A stretch of DNA of 64,000 nt from Betaproteobacteria bacterium (GTDB taxonomy: Bacteria > Pseudomonadota > Gammaproteobacteria > Burkholderiales > SG8-39): NCBI GenBank assembly GCA_016195915.1, contig JACPYS010000055.1, positions 142,057 to 206,056 on the forward strand, in the 5' to 3' direction. Below, in pieces: positions 15,201 through 22,950 of the stretch (its first letter is position 1; each line of letters opens with the position of its first letter). Under the pieces are notes generated by a model, which was not told the origin of the DNA, searched no databases, and saw only the letters and a program-made list of their open reading frames with translations. Made by a program: the position numbers and the translations under genes.

Positions 15201-15532
15201 AACTGCGAATCCGCGTAGCTGAACGGAAACTGTTCGGCGTGCGGCTCGAGAAAGAAATCGAACGGGTTGATGACGGACATTTCCGCCACCAGGTCCACCT
15301 CGATGCGCAACTCGCGCGTGCGCTCGGGGAACACCAGCCGTGCGAGGTAATTCGATTGCGGGTCCTGCTGCCAGTTGATGAAGTGCTTCGCGGGGGCGAC
15401 CTTCAGCGAATACGCCAGCACCGGCGTGCGCGCATGCGGCGCCGGGCGCAGCCGCACTACCTGCGGGCCGAGCAGGATCGGCCGGTCGTAGCGGTAGTGC
15501 GTGACGTGGTTGATGGCGACGTGGATGGACAA
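12215..15532 (-). CDS. Transglutaminase-DUF2126 protein, amidoligase cluster 2
   Basis: An 1105-aa protein. Residues ~1-300 are a bacterial transglutaminase-like module with a full triad: Cys in TGSCRDSGWLM, His in DLHAWCEVY, Asp in VGLDATSG. The remaining ~800 residues are DUF2126 (LTQGGEPTFVSIDDMDGPEWN, GKWYPGEALPRWALGIYWR, DGRHTGTGGGNHVTLG, and a QLHDRWMLPHFV block). Parts of DUF2126 resemble ATP-grasp/glutamine synthetase-like ligase folds, but no activity is established. It starts with TTG; GAAAGG of the ribosome binding site overlaps the stop of the upstream transglutaminase gene. It is last in a six-gene operon reading from 20324 leftwards. Confidence 0.85.
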   Translation of the reverse strand: MSIHVAINHVTHYRYDRPILLGPQVVRLRPAPHARTPVLAYSLKVAPAKHFINWQQDPQSNYLARLVFPERTRELRIEVDLVAEMSVINPFDFFLEPHAEQFPFSYADSQLHELSPYTTKLPVTPLFKAYLAKVSPLSMPTNDFLVELNQRIQRDVRYVIRLEPGIQTPEETLGKATGSCRDSGWLMVQLMRHLGLAARFVSGYLIQLKADQKSLDGPSGTEVDFTDLHAWCEVYLPGAGWVGLDATSGLFAGEGHIPLACTPDPDSASPVSGVTEPCEVEFSHVMTVARVWEAPRVTKPYTDADWLAMQALGERVDVALLERDVRLTQGGEPTFVSIDDMDGPEWNIAALSPKKFELAETLMQRLKARFAPGGMLHYGQGKWYPGEALPRWALGIYWRADGKPVWRDPSLIAQDGKDYGYSAADARKFIEALAGHLGLHPAHAIPAYEDIWQVLHLEQSLPVNIDPRKADLKDPDERRRLARVLARGLGEPAGYVLPLKPVERRSSKSADEILSINAVVWGSSRWPLKREHLYLVAGDSPVGLRLPLSTLPWVVPKERERQSPVDPFEVRLQIDDPHSVKPVARGKIAKPKEQPKPREVVHTALCVEVRDGRLYVFLPPITRIEDYLALVAAIEKTAAQLQMPLRLEGYPPPRDPRVNLLAVTPDPGVIEVNIHPSSNWRELVENTQVLYEEARQSRLGTEKFMLDGRHTGTGGGNHVTLGATTASDSLWLRRPDLLKSLITYWQNHPALSYLFSGTFIGPTSQAPRVDEARDDKLYELGIAFEQIEKALPDAEESKRPWLVDRLLRNLLTDLTGNTHRAEFCIDKLYSPDGPAGRLGLVEFRAFEMPPHAQMSLCQMLLLRALVARFWAEPYRGKLVPWDTQLHDRWMLPHFVTEDIRDVAHDLRRAGFAFEERWFDPFVEFRFPRYGEFAAQGAHIELRAALEPWHVLGEEGAQGAMARYVDSSLERLQVKAIGFVGERFILTCNGRAVPLTPTGNAGECVAGVRYRAWAPPSALHPTIGVHAPLVFDLVDTWNHRSLGGCQYHVAHPGGRSHDTFPVNAFEAEGRRLARFVRMGHTPGRMEVRAEERNPSFPFTLDLRREG

Positions 15533-15544
15533 GGTTCCGGCCTT

Positions 15545-16366
15545 TCAATGCACGGGATCGGTGAGCAGTTCGTCGGTCCACACCTTGAAGCTCTCCAGCG
15601 TGTTCGGACCGAAGGTCGTGGCGATGGCGACATCGGAAGCGTCGCGGCCACGGGCGATCAGCACGCGGCCGATGCGCGGAATGTTGTTGCGCGCATCGAA
15701 GGTATGCCAGTTGCCGCCGAGGTAGACCTCGAACCATGCGGCGAAGTCCATCACTCCCCAGGGAGGCGGCGTGCCCATGTCGCCCAAGTAGCCGGTGCAG
15801 TAGCGCGCCGGGATGTTGAGGCAGCGGCACAGCGTGATCGCCAGATGCGCGTAGTCGCGGCACACGCCCCCGCCGTCGTTGAACACCTGCCAGGCGGTCT
15901 TGGTGCGGTCGGCGTGCTCGTAGCCGAAGCTGACGTTGCCGTGCACGAAATCGCAGACGGCCTCCACCCGTGCCCAGCCCGGCGCCGTGTTCGCGAACAG
16001 GTCCCAGGCAGCTTCGCCGAGGCGGTCGGTCTCGCAGTAACGGCTGCCCAGCAGAAACAGCAGCGTTTCCTCCGGCAGATCGTCGACGGCGTGCTGCTGC
16101 GCCTGTGGTACCGCAGGTTCAGGCAGGCCGCTGTCGTTGACCAGGCCGAACCCCGCAAGCCGGAACCGGCCTTGCGGCGCAACGATGCGGCTGCACCAGT
16201 TGCCGAAACTGTCGCGGTAGCCGCGGACCCGGATCGACGGCGAGGTGGTGAGGTAGTCCGGCCGGACCATATCGGGCGCCCGGCTGTAGTGGACGTTGAG
16301 CATCAGGATCATCGGGGTGGGCTGCGGAAGCGTGTATCTCATCTCGTAACCGAATCGTATCTGCAT
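15545..16366 (-). CDS. Transglutaminase-like protein with the usual His missing
   Basis: A 273-aa transglutaminase-fold protein (IRFGYEMRYTLPQPTPMILM at the start). The nucleophile is present: Cys in GGGVCRDYAHLAITL. The Asp region is TFDARNN. At the catalytic His position, where relatives have HAW, this protein reads DFAAWFEVYLGG. I have the impression that this substitution is shared by its subfamily (DFxAWFEAYLGG), so it may mean a changed reaction rather than decay. It lies between the N-formylglutamate amidohydrolase-like gene and the DUF2126 gene with short gaps, so it is co-transcribed. Confidence 0.82.
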   Translation of the reverse strand: MQIRFGYEMRYTLPQPTPMILMLNVHYSRAPDMVRPDYLTTSPSIRVRGYRDSFGNWCSRIVAPQGRFRLAGFGLVNDSGLPEPAVPQAQQHAVDDLPEETLLFLLGSRYCETDRLGEAAWDLFANTAPGWARVEAVCDFVHGNVSFGYEHADRTKTAWQVFNDGGGVCRDYAHLAITLCRCLNIPARYCTGYLGDMGTPPPWGVMDFAAWFEVYLGGNWHTFDARNNIPRIGRVLIARGRDASDVAIATTFGPNTLESFKVWTDELLTDPVH

Positions 16367-16380
16367 GGCGCGACCTCAAC

Positions 16381-17148
16381 TCAGTGCGACGGCAGTTTCG
16401 ACAGCGCGATCTCGAGCAGCGGCGCGAGCCGCGTGGCCCAGGCTGCCTGCCCGCGTCCGTCGGCGATCAGGTCCTGCCTGATCTCGAGCCCGGTGTGCAG
16501 TATGCCGCGCCGCTCGCCGTGCACCGGAATGGCGTAGTCGGTCAGGTCGCTCGCCGCATAGGGCTGGTTGTCGCCGATGTTCAGTCCCGGTTCCGCACGC
16601 AACAATTCGAGCAGGACGCAGCCCAGCCGGCTGTCGCGGCCGTAGAGCAGGCCCGCGTGCCAGGGCCGCTCCAGCCCATGGTATACGGGTGTAAAGCTGT
16701 GCAGGGCAAGCAGCACCGCCGGCCGGCCTCGCACACGACGAGCGTCCAGTTCGGCGCGAATCCGGTTGTGATACGGATGAAACAGCGCGTTTGCGCGGGC
16801 TTCTGCCTCGCCGGCCGAAACAACACGGTTGCCAGGGATCTCGGTGTTCTCACTGCGCGCGACAATCGAATCGGCCGACCCTGGCGGGCGGTTGCAGTCG
16901 ATCGCCAGGCGCGAGTAGTTCGTCATGATCAGGAACGCATCGAGCGCATCGGCGAGCCGCCGCGCCACGCCCGCCGCGCCGATGTCGCTTGCGATGTGGG
17001 TTTCGAGCGCTTGGTCGCTCAATCCGAGGCGGCCGAGCCGCGCCGGCAGGCGGCAGCTGGCGTGATCGCAGGTCAACAGGTAAGGCGAGCGGCCTTGCGC
17101 GTACTCGAGCGTAAACGGCGGCGGTTCGGTCGCATCGAGCCAGCTCAT
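16381..17148 (-). CDS. N-formylglutamate amidohydrolase-family protein
   Basis: A 255-aa zinc hydrolase-fold protein of the N-formylglutamate amidohydrolase (FGase) family, related to zinc carboxypeptidases. Family marks are LTCDHASCRLP near residue 30, HIASDIGAAGVA, LIMTNYSRLAIDCNR, and HSFTPVYHG. FGase cleaves N-formylglutamate in histidine catabolism, but no hut genes lie here. Its place inside the amidoligase operon suggests it hydrolyses the product of the ATP-grasp or processes its substrate. The ATG overlaps the upstream transglutaminase stop (ATGA at 17145-17148), which forces this start. Confidence 0.82.
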   Translation of the reverse strand: MSWLDATEPPPFTLEYAQGRSPYLLTCDHASCRLPARLGRLGLSDQALETHIASDIGAAGVARRLADALDAFLIMTNYSRLAIDCNRPPGSADSIVARSENTEIPGNRVVSAGEAEARANALFHPYHNRIRAELDARRVRGRPAVLLALHSFTPVYHGLERPWHAGLLYGRDSRLGCVLLELLRAEPGLNIGDNQPYAASDLTDYAIPVHGERRGILHTGLEIRQDLIADGRGQAAWATRLAPLLEIALSKLPSH

Positions 17149-17951
17149 TGCGCGGCCGCAGCCAGCAGGCGCGCCTGGCTGGTCATGGTTTCCACGCCGC
17201 CGCCGACACGCACGCCGCGGATCGGGCAGGCGTCGAGATAATCCGCACCCATCGCCAACTTGACGTGGCCTTCGCCGATGGGCGCATTGCGCGCCAGGTC
17301 GAAGCTGCTCCAGCGGTTCTCGACCCAGGCTTCCACCCAGGCATGGGTTGCGACACGCGCGGCGGACTTCGCACGCGTGCACAGGTAGCCCGAGACATAG
17401 CGCGCCGGAATACCGAGGTGGCGCGCACACGCGATGAACACGTGGGCCAGATCGGGTCCCGCGCCGGAGCGCGCGGCGAAGGCTTCCGAGGCGCCCGGCG
17501 AGATCGGCAGTTCATGCGCCTCGAACGGCATTTTGTCGTGGATCGCCGCGGCAAGCTCGCGCAGGCCCGCAAGCGAACCGGCATTGCCGCGGAACCCGTT
17601 GAGGAAAGTGGCGAGTTTTCCGTCGACTCGCGTCAGCGCGGTGGCGCGCATGAACAACAAGGGCGACAGAGGAGAACCGGTGAAATCCGAAGGCGCGTCC
17701 GCTGCCGGCGATGTTTCCACCACGCCCGAAGCGACGATGCGGATTTCGGAGACGCTGGTATCGAGCGTGAGTACGTGCAGCACGTTGCCGTAGCCGTCGT
17801 GCGTGCGTACGGGAGTGTCGGGCGCGTCCAGCTTCCAGTTGAACACCGTCTGGCGCGCCGTGTCGCGCGGCATCAGCCGCAGGTACTGCGTCGAGGAACG
17901 CACCGGGGCATCGTAGAGATAGCGTGTCTCGTGGCTGATCTGCAGCTTCAT
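17145..17951 (-). CDS. Transglutaminase-like protein lacking the catalytic Cys
   Basis: A 268-aa protein (KLQISHETRYLYDAPVRSS) of the type that follows alpha-E genes. His (ATHAWVEAWV) and Asp (SSFDLARN) of the triad are present. At the nucleophile, where relatives have GVCQDxAH, the sequence is SGAGPDLAHVFIACARHLG: Cys is replaced by Gly. It may be a pseudo-enzyme or a binding/regulatory subunit. I cannot tell whether the change is lineage-wide. ATGA overlaps link it both to the alpha-E gene upstream (17948-17951) and to the FGase-like gene downstream, so the three are translationally coupled. Confidence 0.82.
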   Translation of the reverse strand: MKLQISHETRYLYDAPVRSSTQYLRLMPRDTARQTVFNWKLDAPDTPVRTHDGYGNVLHVLTLDTSVSEIRIVASGVVETSPAADAPSDFTGSPLSPLLFMRATALTRVDGKLATFLNGFRGNAGSLAGLRELAAAIHDKMPFEAHELPISPGASEAFAARSGAGPDLAHVFIACARHLGIPARYVSGYLCTRAKSAARVATHAWVEAWVENRWSSFDLARNAPIGEGHVKLAMGADYLDACPIRGVRVGGGVETMTSQARLLAAAAQ

Positions 17952-18886
17952 ACGGTTCCCAGGTAGGAGCGCTGGATGCGGCTGCCCAGTTCGTCGATGT
18001 CTTCGAGGCACACGCTCAGGTACTCATGCAGCCCGCCGCGAAAGATCTCACCGATGTCGGCATAGGTGAGCCGAACGTGCATTTCGTTGGCCAGTCGTTT
18101 GACGGTGTGGTCGCTCTGTCCTTCGATGCGGTCGAGCGCCTGAGTCAATTGTTCGAAGCAGGCCACGAGCGAGCGGGGCATGCGCCGCTCGAGGATCAGC
18201 ATCTGCGCCACTTTGATCGGAAAAATCTGGTCGCGGTAGAGGGTACGGTAGGTCTCGAAGGACGATACCGAGCGCAGCAGCGCCGCCCATTGGTAGTAAT
18301 CCAGGGCGCCGCCGACGTCTTCGACCGAAGGCAGCAGGATGTGGTACTTCACGTCGAGAATGCGCGCAGTGTTGTCGGCCCGCTCGAGGAAGGTGCCGAG
18401 GCGCGAAAAATTGAACGCCTCGCCGCGCACGATGGTGCCGTAGGTGACGCCGCGAAACAGGTGGCTCCGGTCCTTCACCCAGTCGAAAAATTCGGTCGCG
18501 CCGGCGCCGGTGACCCGGTCGCGCTTGATCGCCCGCATCTCGATCCAGGTGGCGTTCAGCGTCTCCCACATCTCGGAGGTGATCTGCCAGCGCGCCGCAT
18601 GCGCGTTCTCGCGCGCCCATTTGAGGCAGGAATAGATCGACGACGGGTTGTTTTCGTCGAGCGCGAGGAACTCGATCAAGGTCTTCGCGCTGAGCTGCTT
18701 GTGGCGCTCGAAGAAGGCTGCTTCACTTTCGGTGATGGAAAGCGGCGCGAGCAGGTTCTGCTCGCGCGTTTCCCTGGTGCCGAACAGGAGTACGTTGGAG
18801 GTCACGCCGAGGATGCGCGCCATGTTCTCCGCGCGCTCCATCTGGCGGCTCATCCAGAAGATCCTGTCGGCGACCCTAGAGAGCAT
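17948..18886 (-). CDS. Alpha-E domain protein
   Basis: A 312-aa all-helical alpha-E (DUF403) protein: MLSRVADRIFWMSRQMERAENMARIL at the start is written in this form across the family, and THLR-type helices follow (AFNFSRLGTFLERADNTARILDVKY). Its role is unknown; it always occurs with a circularly permuted ATP-grasp and is taken to be its partner subunit. Here it is separate, 7 bases after the ATP-grasp gene, while in cluster 1 the same two domains are one polypeptide. That fusion supports direct interaction. Confidence 0.88.
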   Translation of the reverse strand: MLSRVADRIFWMSRQMERAENMARILGVTSNVLLFGTRETREQNLLAPLSITESEAAFFERHKQLSAKTLIEFLALDENNPSSIYSCLKWARENAHAARWQITSEMWETLNATWIEMRAIKRDRVTGAGATEFFDWVKDRSHLFRGVTYGTIVRGEAFNFSRLGTFLERADNTARILDVKYHILLPSVEDVGGALDYYQWAALLRSVSSFETYRTLYRDQIFPIKVAQMLILERRMPRSLVACFEQLTQALDRIEGQSDHTVKRLANEMHVRLTYADIGEIFRGGLHEYLSVCLEDIDELGSRIQRSYLGTV

Positions 18887-18893
18887 GGTCCGA

Positions 18894-20324
18894 TCAGTCC
18901 ACCACCCAGGTATCCTTGGTGCCGCCGCCCTGCGACGAATTGACCACCAGCGAACCCTCCGCGAGCGCGACGCGCGTCAGCCCCCCGGGGACCAGCTTGA
19001 CGTCGCGCCCGGAAAGCACGAATGGACGCAGATCGATGTGGCGCGCGCCGATGCCACCATCGACGAAAGTCGGGCAGGACGACAGCGACAGCGTCGGCTG
19101 CGCGATGTAGTTCGCCGGGTTGGCCAGCAGCTTTGCGCGGAACTGCTCGATGTCCTTTTTCTTCGCCGCCGGACCGATCAGCATGCCGTAGCCGCCGGAG
19201 CCCTGCACTTCCTTCACCACCAGTTCGGGCAGCCGGTCGAGTACCAGCTCGAGGTCTTCGCGACGCTTGCACTGCCAGGTCGGCACGCTGGCGAGAATCG
19301 GCTGCTCGCCGAGGTAGAAGCGGATCATCTCGGGCACGTACGGATAGGTGGACTTGTCGTCGGCAACGCCCGTACCGATCGCGTTGGACAGCGCGACGTT
19401 GCCCGTGCGGTAAACCGACAGCAGCCCCGGCACGCCGAGCAGCGAGTCGGGGCGGAACGCCAGCGGATCGAGGAACGCGTCGTCCAGCCGCCGATAGACG
19501 ACGTCGACGCGCTGCCGGCCTGCGGTGGTGCGCATGTAGAGGCGGGCGTCGCGCACGAACAGGTCCGCGCCCTCGACCAGTTCGACGCCCATCTGCTGCG
19601 CGAGGAAGGCATGCTCGAAGTAGGCGCTGTTGTGCGGGCCGGGTGTCAGCACCACCACGGTCGGCTCGCGCGTCGCGCGCGGCGAGATCGAGCGCAGTGT
19701 CTCGAGCAGCAATGCGGGGTAGTGCTCGACCGGCAGAACCGATTGCCTCGCAAACAGTTCCGGAAACAACCGCATCATCATGCGGCGGTTCTCCAGCATG
19801 TAGGACACACCGGACGGTGTGCGCAGGTTGTCCTCGAGCACGACATAGCGGCCGTCTCCGTCGCGTATCAGGTCGATCCCGGCAACGTGCGAGTACACCT
19901 GGTGCGGCAAGTCGAGACCGATCATCGCCACCTGGTAGGCTTCATTGGCCAGTACCTGTTCGGCGGGGATCACGCCGGCCTTGAGAATCTCCTGGCCGTG
20001 GTAGATGTCGTGCAGAAACCGGTTCAGCGCATTGACGCGCTGCTTCAGACCGCGTTCGAGCATCTCCCATTCGGCCCGCGGGATAATGCGCGGAATGGTG
20101 TCGAACGGAATCAGGCGCTCTGCGCCCTGCTCGTCGCCATAGACCGCGAAGGTGATGCCCACCCGGTGGAACAGCAGGTCGGCCTCGCGGCGCTTTTCCG
20201 CGACCCGCTCCGGCGGCATGCTCGCCAACCACTCGGCCAGCGGGGCGAAATGCTCGCGCACCGTGCCGTCGGGCAGGTACATTTCGTCGAACTGAGCATT
20301 GAGCATCGGTCGGGGCGAGGGCAT
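18894..20324 (-). CDS. Circularly permuted type 2 ATP-grasp protein
   Basis: A 476-aa stand-alone amidoligase candidate. Blocks include FDEMYLPDGTVREHF at the N-terminus, IPFDTIPRIIPRAEWEMLE, LEDNLRTPSGVSYMLENR, LTPGPHNSAYFEHAFLAQQM and RRLDDAFLDPLAFRPDS. The nucleotide loop is LVVKEVQGSGGYGM, and SSQGGGTKDTWVVD ends the protein. It should activate a carboxylate with ATP and join it to an amine; the substrate is unknown. It is the first gene of the six-gene cluster, with its promoter presumably in 20325-20591, the shared divergent region with the formate/nitrite channel. The upstream ATG at 20324 was used; an internal Met at residue 7 is an alternative start. Confidence 0.88.
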   Translation of the reverse strand: MPSPRPMLNAQFDEMYLPDGTVREHFAPLAEWLASMPPERVAEKRREADLLFHRVGITFAVYGDEQGAERLIPFDTIPRIIPRAEWEMLERGLKQRVNALNRFLHDIYHGQEILKAGVIPAEQVLANEAYQVAMIGLDLPHQVYSHVAGIDLIRDGDGRYVVLEDNLRTPSGVSYMLENRRMMMRLFPELFARQSVLPVEHYPALLLETLRSISPRATREPTVVVLTPGPHNSAYFEHAFLAQQMGVELVEGADLFVRDARLYMRTTAGRQRVDVVYRRLDDAFLDPLAFRPDSLLGVPGLLSVYRTGNVALSNAIGTGVADDKSTYPYVPEMIRFYLGEQPILASVPTWQCKRREDLELVLDRLPELVVKEVQGSGGYGMLIGPAAKKKDIEQFRAKLLANPANYIAQPTLSLSSCPTFVDGGIGARHIDLRPFVLSGRDVKLVPGGLTRVALAEGSLVVNSSQGGGTKDTWVVD

Positions 20325-20512
20325 GGAGCAGGATCATGGATCACTAGCAACCGTTATGCCATGCCTTCGACGCTTTCGGCGTGAGGCGGGACGCGGTTCT
20401 TTCGCGCGCCGAATGCACCGGGACGGTGCTCGCGGGGGTGCCGACGCCCGAGTACAGGCGCGACCGGGGGTGCCGTTGCGAAAGCGCATCCTTCCGGACA
20501 CGGGGCCGCCGT

Positions 20513-20526
20513 TTGACCGGCATCAA
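20513..20526. promoter_or_regulatory. FNR/ANR-like box
   Basis: TTGAC-CGGC-ATCAA matches the FNR consensus TTGAT-N4-ATCAA at 9 of 10 positions. It lies 66 bases before the ATG of the formate/nitrite channel gene, in the 267-base divergent region shared with the amidoligase operon. FNR-type oxygen sensors activate transport and nitrite/formate genes under low oxygen. A short direct repeat (ACCGGCAT, 20516-20523 and 20526-20533) overlaps it. Confidence 0.55.
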
Positions 20527-20591
20527 CCGGCATTTGCCGGGGGCTGCGAGACTAGCTGTGAGATCGGCGCGACAGCCTACCCGGAGCACTT

Positions 20592-21491
20592 ATGGCTTAC
20601 CTGCAGCTTGGCCTGGACGCGTATTCGCCCAGAGAAATCTCCGAAAAAATCCAGAGCGTGGGCGTTTCCAAGGCGCGACTTTCGTTCGTGCAGACCGCGA
20701 TTCTCGGCGCCCTGGCGGGCGCCTTCATCGGACTGGGCGCGCTGTACTTCACGCTCGTCGCGAGCGACTCGGCGCTCGGCTTCGCCGCGACGCGGGTATT
20801 GGGAGGGCTCGTATTCTCGCTCGGACTGATCCTGGTTTCGGTTGCGGGGGCGGAACTCTTCACCGGAAACAACCTGATGGTCATGGCCTGGGCCGACGGC
20901 AAGATCACCGCCACGGAGGTGCTGCGCAACTGGACGGTGGTCTACGTGGCGAACGCCGTCGGCGCCGTGGGACTCGCCGTGACGGTCTACCTCGCGCATC
21001 ACGGCTCGATGAATGGCGGCGCGGTCGGCGCCGCCTACGTGAAGATCGCGGCGGCCAAGATTGCATTGCCCTTCGGCGAGGCGTTCTTCAAAGGCGTGCT
21101 GTGCAACGTGCTGGTCTGCCTGGCGGTGTGGCTCGCCATGGCCGGTCACACCGTGGTGGACAAAATCGTCGCGATCGTGCTTCCAATCTCGGCGTTCGTC
21201 GCGGCGGGCTTCGAACACTGCGTCGCGAACATGTACTTCATCCCGCTCGGCCTGTTGCTCGCCGACAGCGTGGCGCTGCCCGCGACGGTCAACGTCGCCA
21301 CTCTCGGTTGGGCAGGTCTCGCGTCCAACCTCGTCCCGGTAACACTCGGCAACATCGTCGGAGGCAGCGGCATGGTGGCTCTGGTCTATTACATGGTTTA
21401 CCGGCGGCCGGCATTGACCCAGCCCCGGACCGGGACGGAGCGTACGCGCGCGACGGATTCGCCCGCCGCCGCGGAAGAGACCGCCGACTAG
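20592..21491 (+). CDS. Formate/nitrite transporter (FocA/NirC family)
   Basis: A 299-aa integral membrane channel with six hydrophobic segments. The family signature GAELFTGNNLMVMAWADGK is in the second/third segment region and GFEHCVANMYFIPLGLLLAD in the fifth. FNT proteins form pentamers that conduct formate, nitrite or hydrosulfide across the inner membrane. Phylogeny would be needed to say which. The last ~30 residues are a polar, disordered tail. An FNR-like box upstream suggests induction at low oxygen. Its TAG stop overlaps the stop of the convergent AraC gene in a shared CTAG. Confidence 0.9.
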   Translation: MAYLQLGLDAYSPREISEKIQSVGVSKARLSFVQTAILGALAGAFIGLGALYFTLVASDSALGFAATRVLGGLVFSLGLILVSVAGAELFTGNNLMVMAWADGKITATEVLRNWTVVYVANAVGAVGLAVTVYLAHHGSMNGGAVGAAYVKIAAAKIALPFGEAFFKGVLCNVLVCLAVWLAMAGHTVVDKIVAIVLPISAFVAAGFEHCVANMYFIPLGLLLADSVALPATVNVATLGWAGLASNLVPVTLGNIVGGSGMVALVYYMVYRRPALTQPRTGTERTRATDSPAAAEETAD

Positions 21492-22357
21492 TCGTCGGCC
21501 GGCGGCGGGTCGACCGCGCCGGCATGTGCGCTCGCGCGGCGGTATTCCGAAGGCGCAATACCGACCTGGCTGAGGAAAAAGCGCGTGAAGTTGCTCTGGG
21601 CGGAAAACCCCAACTGTTCGGAAACGTCGCCGATCCTGGTACTCTCGCCCGAGAGCTTGGCGATCGCCGATTCGACGCACAGCAGGTCCAGGTAGCTGCG
21701 CGGCGGCAATCCCGTGGAGGCCTGGAAAAGGTCGTAGAACCTGGATCGCGACAGGCCGACCTGCGCCGCCAGGTCGTCCATGTTGTGTTCCTTGTTCGGC
21801 TTTTCGCGCAGCAGCGCCAGCGCCTTGCGGATGCGGTGATCGGTGAAGCGCGAGCCGCGCCACAGCGGCGAAGACACGCGCTTGCTCGCAAGATAGCTGT
21901 CGATGATTGAAAGCATCAATTCCTGCAGCATGAATTCGAGCCGGTCGGCGGAAAGGAAACGGTCGTTGACGGCTTCGGTAACCAGCACGTCGGCGAGCCG
22001 GCGAATGCGCGGGGTGATCGGTTCATGCACAGAGCGGAAGGGTGCTGCCCGGCCGGCACTGAACAGCGCGGGAAACCGCTCACGCAGCCACGCATCGGAA
22101 AAATGGCAGGTGACAAATCGTGTCGGCGCGCCTTCCGCGCTGCGGTGAAATTCGAAGCGCTGTCGCGCGTTGACCAATACCACGTCGTTGCGTGTAAATG
22201 GTACCGGCTCGCCTGCGACCGCATAGCTTCCATCGGAGCCGCTTTGTTTGACCAGTACCAGATGCTCGGCGCAATCGAGCGGCGCAAGGGGACCGGACGC
22301 CTCGCTCAGAACCAGGCGTCCGAACTGCCCCTCGAACATCCGCAGGATCTTGACCAT
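21488..22357 (-). CDS. AraC-family transcriptional regulator
   Basis: A 289-aa activator-type regulator. Residues ~15-90 are a cupin-like sensor (LAPLDCAEHLVLVKQSGSDG, then VNARQRFEFHRS). Two C-terminal HTH motifs lie at about 188-285 (NMDDLAAQVGLSRSRFYDLF and IGDVSEQLGFSAQSNFTRFF). It converges on the formate/nitrite channel and shares its stop codon bases. Its targets are unknown; the CoA-binding protein and the channel are the nearest candidates. Confidence 0.88.
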   Translation of the reverse strand: MVKILRMFEGQFGRLVLSEASGPLAPLDCAEHLVLVKQSGSDGSYAVAGEPVPFTRNDVVLVNARQRFEFHRSAEGAPTRFVTCHFSDAWLRERFPALFSAGRAAPFRSVHEPITPRIRRLADVLVTEAVNDRFLSADRLEFMLQELMLSIIDSYLASKRVSSPLWRGSRFTDHRIRKALALLREKPNKEHNMDDLAAQVGLSRSRFYDLFQASTGLPPRSYLDLLCVESAIAKLSGESTRIGDVSEQLGFSAQSNFTRFFLSQVGIAPSEYRRASAHAGAVDPPPADD

Positions 22358-22403
22358 AAGTAAACCAAGGATAACCCGGGTTCGCCCGGTGCGCCAGCCA
22401 ATC

Positions 22404-22889
22404 TCAATACGGCAGCCACCGCGGGCGCTTGGCCGAAATGACCCGGGTATTGACGCCCACCCAGTTGAGACCCCCGAACAGGCGACCGTGCTCGATTTTC
22501 ACGCAACGGTCCATGACCGCATCGAGACCAGCGGCCCGCGCCTTGTCTGCGGCTGCCGCGTTCGTCACCCCGATTTGCTGCCATAGCACCTTTGCTCCGA
22601 TCGCGATCGCGTCTTCCGCGATCGGCAGCACGTCGTCGGACTTGCGGAACACATCGACCAGGTCCACCGGCTCGGGGATGTCGCGCAATGAGGCGTGGCA
22701 TTTCTGCCCGAGGATCTCGGGATAGCGCGGATTGACAGGGATGATGCGGTAACCGTGCTCGAGCATGTATTTCGCCGCAAAGTAGCTCGGCCGGAACCAG
22801 TCGGCGGAGAGTCCGACGACCGCAATGGTATGGCTCGTCTTGAGAATGCGTCGCAGCGTGTCGATGTCGGTGTCTGGCATGCGAACCAT
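22404..22889 (-). CDS. CoA-binding (Rossmann) protein
   Basis: A 161-aa (or 158-aa from the next Met) protein of the YccU-like CoA-binding domain family. TIAVVGLSADWFRPSYFAAK contains the nucleotide-binding glycine, followed by HGYRIIPVNPRYPEILGQKC and LWQQIGVTNAAAADKARAAG and ending with DRCVKIEH. Members bind CoA and may act in acyl-CoA balance or protein acylation; the exact role is not known. A TATAAT box in the short divergent gap (22915-22922, palindromic) could serve this gene and the NIPSNAP remnant. Confidence 0.85.
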   Translation of the reverse strand: MVRMPDTDIDTLRRILKTSHTIAVVGLSADWFRPSYFAAKYMLEHGYRIIPVNPRYPEILGQKCHASLRDIPEPVDLVDVFRKSDDVLPIAEDAIAIGAKVLWQQIGVTNAAAADKARAAGLDAVMDRCVKIEHGRLFGGLNWVGVNTRVISAKRPRWLPY

Positions 22890-22914
22890 GGCTCCCCGGG
22901 GCAGACAGTGCGGA

Positions 22915-22922
22915 ATTATAAT
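22915..22922. promoter_or_regulatory. Palindromic -10 element in a divergent gap
   Basis: ATTATAAT reads TATAAT on both strands. It lies 26 bases from the CoA-binding protein start and 29 from the NIPSNAP start. No good -35 match was found on either strand, so activity would need an activator or may be weak. Confidence 0.35.
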
Positions 22923-22950
22923 CGGCACGTTCTTACCCGGAGCACACGCC

